A stretch of DNA of 17,117 bases, taken from NCBI GenBank assembly GCA_964618215.1, contig CAZTZE010000057.1, positions 1 through 17,117 on the forward strand, given 5' to 3'. The notes below the pieces were generated by a model. It worked only from the letters and a program-made list of their open reading frames with translations, did not search any database and was not told the DNA's origin. Below are positions 14,259-17,117 of this stretch, piece after piece. Numbering within the stretch: the stretch's first letter is position 1; each line of letters starts with the position of its first letter. Source of the stretch: CG2-30-58-95 sp964618215. Lineage in GTDB: Bacteria > Chloroflexota > Anaerolineae > Anaerolineales > Villigracilaceae. Both the position numbers and the translations under genes were made by a program.

Positions 14259-15695
14259 TTACACGTATTTCCCAAGCAATTCATCCATCATACTCAGATC
14301 CGCCAGCATTCCACCGGCTTTCTGCATTTCCTCGTTGGCGGAGATGGTGAAACCCAGGCGGGCAAAACCCACATGGTGCACTTTCCAACCTTCACCCATC
14401 TCGGGTAAGTTTCGCAGTACCAGCGGAGTCTTTGTCTCGATCAGATCACGGATGACCTGGCGGTTCACTTTGTCGGCGCCCCACTTGCATTCCCCGAGCA
14501 GGATATCCCTGCTATTCCAGTTCACGGCAACCACGTCCACCTGCACCCGGCTGCTCCAATGGCTGCCGATGGCCTCCGGTACAAATGGGAGTTTGCCAGC
14601 CTTCCCCTGCTGTGCCACCCACTGCCTGGCCAGATCCTCGAAGGCAGTCGCGCCGACAAAGGCGCGCAAATTTGTCTGGATCCTTTGCAGAATTTCGTCG
14701 GGTTTGTTCAGCTTGTCTTCCTGATAGGGCGCGATAAAGTGGAAATAGAAGCGGAAATATGGATCGCTCAAGTGGTAGCGGCCAGTGCGCGACCGGGCTC
14801 GTTCTCCCGGGCGGATAGTCGCCGACAGCCGGCGCTCGATCAGGCGCAATTCTTGTAACGTCTTCAGGTAAACGCTGGCGCTGGTTCGAGGCATGAAACA
14901 CCAGTCACTGATCTCGGCCAAAGTGTGGCAACCTGCTCCGATGGCCTTCAAGATGGCCAAGTAGTGCTTGGGTTCGCGCACCTCGTCATAAAGAAGGAAG
15001 GCCGGTTCTGCCAGGAACATTCCCCCTGGATTCAGGATGACATCTCGGATGTTATCGGTCAGAGATCTGTATGGGTCCATCCATTTCAGGTAGGCGGGGA
15101 TACCCCCGGCAATTGCATAGGCGGCCACCCGTTCTTCGGGTTTCCATTTTGGATAGAACTCGCTCAAACTGGAAAAAGGGAGTGGGCTGAGATGCCATTG
15201 GGCGGTCATCCTGCCAAACAGAGGCGATTGCCGGGAGAGCAGTGTCTCCATCACCCTTACGTGAGAACCGCACAGGATGATGACCATCTTGGAGTTCTGG
15301 AAGTGCTGATCCCAGGCATGTTGCAGGGCGGAGAGCATGGCCGGATCGGAGTCGGCGGCATAAGGAAGTTCATCCAGAATCAGGATGTGTTGCTTATCCT
15401 GCAACAGGTCTGAGACCGCTTTCCAAAGCGCCGGCCAGGATCGGTGAACAGGGGCGCTTTCTTCGGGTACATTCAGTATCTGTGCGAACAAGCCCTTGCG
15501 CTGGAGGTTGGCAGGCTCTCTCAAGGCTGCCCAATAAGTGAAGTTTACCCCGCTATTTCTGGCCCAATGCAAGAGCAGTTCCGTTTTTCCCACCCTTCGC
15601 CGGCCGAACATCAAAATCAGTTGGGCAGGTCCAGGATGCTGGCGGGTGAGCAGGCTATTCAGGAATGCAAGTTCCTCTTGTCTGTCAACGAACAT
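14259..15695 (-). CDS. Archaeal-type ATPase with DUF234 (PD-(D/E)XK-like) C-terminus
   Basis: A 478-residue ATPase of the archaeal ATPase/DUF234 family, a STAND-like group common in archaea and Chloroflexota. It has FVDRQEELAFL at the N-terminus, Walker A-like FGRRRVGKTELL (about 30-41) and Walker B-like ILILDELPYA (about 103-112). LCGSHVRVMETLL is the sensor region, and LFGRMTAQWHLSPLPFSSLS follows. A winged-helix segment (about 250-300, LAEISDWCFMPRTSASVYLK) follows, then YHLSDPYFRFYFHFI. The C-terminal domain has VDVVAVN (about 401-407) and LLGECKWG (about 415-422), which fit the D...ExK core of a nuclease fold. GGAGG 5 bases before the ATG (complement of 15693-15695) supports the start. 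Such genes are usually solitary; their function is not established and a link to mobile DNA or defence is only a guess. Confidence 0.88.
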   Translation of the reverse strand: MFVDRQEELAFLNSLLTRQHPGPAQLILMFGRRRVGKTELLLHWARNSGVNFTYWAALREPANLQRKGLFAQILNVPEESAPVHRSWPALWKAVSDLLQDKQHILILDELPYAADSDPAMLSALQHAWDQHFQNSKMVIILCGSHVRVMETLLSRQSPLFGRMTAQWHLSPLPFSSLSEFYPKWKPEERVAAYAIAGGIPAYLKWMDPYRSLTDNIRDVILNPGGMFLAEPAFLLYDEVREPKHYLAILKAIGAGCHTLAEISDWCFMPRTSASVYLKTLQELRLIERRLSATIRPGERARSRTGRYHLSDPYFRFYFHFIAPYQEDKLNKPDEILQRIQTNLRAFVGATAFEDLARQWVAQQGKAGKLPFVPEAIGSHWSSRVQVDVVAVNWNSRDILLGECKWGADKVNRQVIRDLIETKTPLVLRNLPEMGEGWKVHHVGFARLGFTISANEEMQKAGGMLADLSMMDELLGKYV

Positions 15696-15760
15696 GGCGC
15701 CCTCCGTTTTGTATAAGCAGGATTATTATAATCCATATTATACAATACAGACTGGGAAAT
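15696..15760 (-). promoter_or_regulatory. Upstream region of the ATPase gene with -10-like motifs and small palindrome
   Basis: On the minus strand, GGAGG (complement of 15701-15705) is the ribosome binding site. Further up are two TATAAT matches in AT-rich DNA, and the plus-strand palindrome GGATTATTATAATCC (15720-15734), which could be an operator. No convincing -35 box at the right distance was found. Confidence 0.35.
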
Positions 15761-15826
15761 GTTCTGAAAGAAATTCAACATCTGCGGTGCTTATGTTTAT
15801 TATACAAATGGTTCTGTAAGGTTCTT

Positions 15827-16047
15827 TAGTATTACAGCGCAAAGTTGCTGTTTCCTGTCATTCTCCTGAAGGACACACCTGCACTTGCAGCAGGTGCAAG
15901 TGTCGGGACGATGTGAGCGCCCCGATGCTCTTTCGGGGCGCGAAGAATCTCTCGTTTGCGGCGTGAAGACCCTTCGGGCGCACAGAACAACGCGCCCTCA
16001 GGGTGACACGTTAAAGAGTTTTTCCAAAACATTGCGCTGTAATACTA
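15827..16047. mobile_element. MITE-like element with 16-bp perfect terminal inverted repeats
   Basis: The ends TAGTATTACAGCGCAA (15827-15842) and TTGCGCTGTAATACTA (16032-16047) are exact reverse complements. If the outer TA is the duplicated target, the repeats are 14 bp and the element is about 217 bp, as for small non-autonomous relatives of TA-targeting (IS630/Tc1-type) elements. It has no gene. Internally it has GTCATTCTCC near the left and CCTCAGGGTGACAC near the right, and a 9-bp stem (15917-15925 with 15933-15941). Ends of related copies occur at 12986 and 12991. The right end coincides with the start of the IS1 transposase remnant. Confidence 0.72.
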
Positions 16048-16599
16048 TGAGCGTGCCACGCTTTAGCGTGCGCGGGGTCGAGCGTGTTTTTGGCGTGAGC
16101 CGCTTCACCTTGGCTGCTTGGCTCAAAAAAAGGCGACACCAGCCCAGCAGCGAAGGATACGTTACTGCCTGTACAGCCAGACGATAGGCTGGAACTGGAC
16201 GAAATGTGGTCATTTGTCCTGAAAAAGGATAACAAACGTTGGCTATGGATCGCCATTTGTCGTCGTACACGCCAAGTTGTGGCGTTTGTGATCGGGGAGC
16301 GTAGCCAAAAGACTTGCCGCAAACTGTGGGATCGCATCCCCGAAGAGTACAAACAGTGCTGTACCTTCAGCGACTTTTGGGAGGCATACGAGAAGGTGGA
16401 TCCCAAAGAGACTCATCGCAGTGTCGGCAGGGAGAGTGGAGAAACTAATCATGTGGAACGGTGGAATAATACCTGCCGCCAATCGAACGCACACTACGTT
16501 CGTAAGACCTTATCGTTTTCAAAGTCAGATTTCTACCACGAACTGGTTACTCGACTGTATATCGTCCGTTACAACCTCAAATTATCACTTGCAATTTAA
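16047..16599 (+). pseudogene. IS1-family transposase, 5'-truncated and frameshifted
   Basis: Frame 1 (from 16047) encodes a helix-turn-helix, SVRGVERVFGVSRFTLAAWL, then stops at 16185-16187. The catalytic part is in the +1 frame (open from 16099 to 16599). It has LELDEMWSFV (first Asp), TFSDFWEAYE (second Asp) and the IS1 signature NHVERWNNTCRQ...RKTLSFSKS (Glu). The frames switch near a run of seven A (about 16126-16132). The N-terminal zinc-ribbon half expected for IS1 InsA is missing: the coding sequence begins where the MITE-like element ends. The frameshift may be a slippery site, but the direction (+1, or -2) is not the classic IS1 -1 shift. The remnant is therefore more likely dead. 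Confidence 0.85.
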
Positions 16600-16608
16600 C
16601 CACTACCC
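16595..16608 (+). repeat. Possible right terminal repeat of the IS1-family remnant
   Basis: TTTAACCACTACCC directly overlaps and follows the transposase stop. Its reverse complement starts GGGTAGTGG, similar to the GGTnnTG starts of IS1-family inverted repeats. No matching left end was found upstream, in keeping with loss of the 5' part. Confidence 0.35.
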
Positions 16609-16925
16609 ATTTGTGCTCATTAGTGAGGATTAGAAACCTACCCCTTGTCACACAATTGACACAGCCAATAAAGTTCGCTCATTACCGTTGAAACGAAAAA
16701 GGTCTGGAGTAGTAACAATGCTCCAAACCTTTTTCATCATCCCAATTAAAATGCTGTGGTATGGAAATTACCTAGGCGGCCCCGACGGGGGTGGTGGCAG
16801 TACCGAAGTAAATTGAGGGGGACAGGATTTAGGAAAACCCTGGATAAGGTATTTTATTAGTAAGGAACTTACCTTTACTGATATTACTTCGCATCGTGTA
16901 ACTTGTCAAGCTATAAATTAGCAAT
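16600..16925. other. Intergenic stretch between IS remnants
   Basis: No gene is supported here. It holds the possible IS1 end, one stem-loop terminator (16696-16734) and otherwise AT-rich DNA without recognised signals apart from short imperfect repeats such as GTAAGGAACTTAC. Confidence 0.6.
16696..16734. terminator. Bidirectional intrinsic terminator-like hairpin
   Basis: AAAAAGGTCTGGAG (16696-16709) pairs with CTCCAAACCTTTTT (16721-16734) with one mismatch and an 11-base loop; there is an A run before and a T run after. It could end transcription from the IS1 side or from the IS at the right edge. Its left arm and flank (AAACGAAAAA.G.TCTGGA) resemble the terminator at 14149-14175. Confidence 0.65.
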
Positions 16926-16957
16926 TGTCAACCCACAAAGTAGAAATGTCCGCCTTT

Positions 16958-17005
16958 TAGCAAAGTAGAGATGTCCCCCCGCGGGGGGACATCTCTACTT
17001 TGCTA
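16958..17005. repeat. 48-bp perfect palindrome at the IS end
   Basis: Two 24-base arms (16958-16981 and 16982-17005) are exact reverse complements with no spacer; the centre is CCCCCCGCGGGGGG. It contains the stop codon of the transposase fragment. Confidence 0.95.
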
Positions 17006-17117
17006 GTGGAGTAGCGAAGCCCTTGCGCCAGGGGTGATTGGGGGCTGGGAGGTGGGCTTTGCGTTGGTTTTGCAGGGCGGCGTCCACGTCTTTTGTTTCA
17101 ACAATTTCAGCCTGCTT
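16995..17117 (-). CDS. Transposase C-terminal fragment (40 residues visible)
   Basis: On the minus strand the frame is open from the window edge to TAG (complement of 16995-16997): KQAEIVETKDVDAALQNQRK, then AHLPAPNHPWRKGF and PLAK. The P.P.HPWR..F ending is typical of C-termini of IS481/IS21-type DDE transposases, as far as I can recognise from such a short piece. The stop codon lies inside the 48-bp palindrome, so the last codons are part of the element end. The rest of the gene is outside the window. Confidence 0.5.
   Translation of the reverse strand, partial: KQAEIVETKDVDAALQNQRKAHLPAPNHPWRKGFATPLAK

Larger units (their letters stand above)
16926..17117 (-). mobile_element. End of an insertion sequence (IS21/IS481-like), continuing past the window
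   Basis: The putative outer end TGTCAACCC starts at 16926. It is followed by CAAAGTAGAAATGTCC (16936-16951) and, 25 bases on, the related CAAAGTAGAGATGTCC (16961-16976), i.e. repeated terminal motifs. TGT-starting ends with repeated internal motifs suit IS21/IS481-type elements. The transposase tail is read from the right edge on the minus strand. The other end is outside the window, so no target duplication can be checked. Confidence 0.55.

Noticed and set aside
15885..16046. Extension of the IS1 first frame upstream into the MITE-like element
   Set aside because: The frame happens to be open, but the encoded residues come from the repeat and do not resemble the zinc-ribbon of IS1 InsA.
16760..16920. 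tRNA or small RNA gene
   Set aside because: No cloverleaf, TTC arm or convincing promoter-terminator pair could be found by eye.

Overview
The window looks like a chromosomal segment of an uncultured, fairly GC-rich bacterium, most likely Chloroflexota (Anaerolineae-like). This is inferred from gene content: an archaeal-type CDC48 ATPase in a gas vesicle cluster, an ArsA/Get3 ATPase, and several GvpF/L paralogues. The abundant short intergenic repeats of the 'GTCATTCTGAG / CTTCGG / CAGGGTGAC' type point the same way. No rRNA or tRNA is present to confirm it.

Region 1 (1-8032, all +) is the accessory half of a gas vesicle (gvp) operon. In order it holds: a CDC48/VAT-type double AAA+ ATPase (5' end outside the window), a GvpF/L protein with a C-terminal J-domain, a tandem ArsA/Get3-type ATPase, a second GvpF/L with a long N-terminal extension, a small GvpA-family protein (GvpS/J-like), a third GvpF/L, and GvpK. 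Genes overlap or are a few bases apart, so they are almost certainly co-transcribed and translationally coupled. The main shell gene gvpA, gvpN and the promoter are not in the window. Three of these genes carry in-frame low-complexity inserts that resemble intergenic repeats.

Region 2 (8030-12778, +) continues without a gap into signalling genes: a CheB-type response regulator/methylesterase, a 1037-residue REC-GAF-PAS-GAF-GAF-HD-GYP protein (predicted c-di-GMP phosphodiesterase), and a stand-alone HD-GYP protein. The cheB frame follows the gvpK stop codon directly, in the same frame, and has no canonical start codon that would keep its receiver domain whole.

Region 3 (12779-13269) is a repeat nest with no gene. 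It contains ends of a MITE-like element that is complete at 15827-16047.

Region 4 (13270-15695, -) has a DeoR-family repressor with a plausible promoter/operator, and an archaeal-type ATPase/DUF234 protein with a PD-(D/E)XK-like C-terminus. A good intrinsic terminator lies between them.

Region 5 (15696-17117) is mobile-element debris: the complete MITE-like element abutting a 5'-truncated, frameshifted IS1-family transposase, a hairpin terminator, and at the right edge the end of another insertion sequence. That last element shows a 48-bp perfect palindrome overlapping the stop codon of its transposase.

A reasonable working model is that buoyancy organelle assembly (CDC48, J-domain GvpL, ArsA/Get3, GvpF/K) is encoded in one transcription unit with a signal-output module (CheB plus HD-GYP). 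Co-regulation of flotation and c-di-GMP/chemosensory signalling is inference from gene order, not shown by the sequence.
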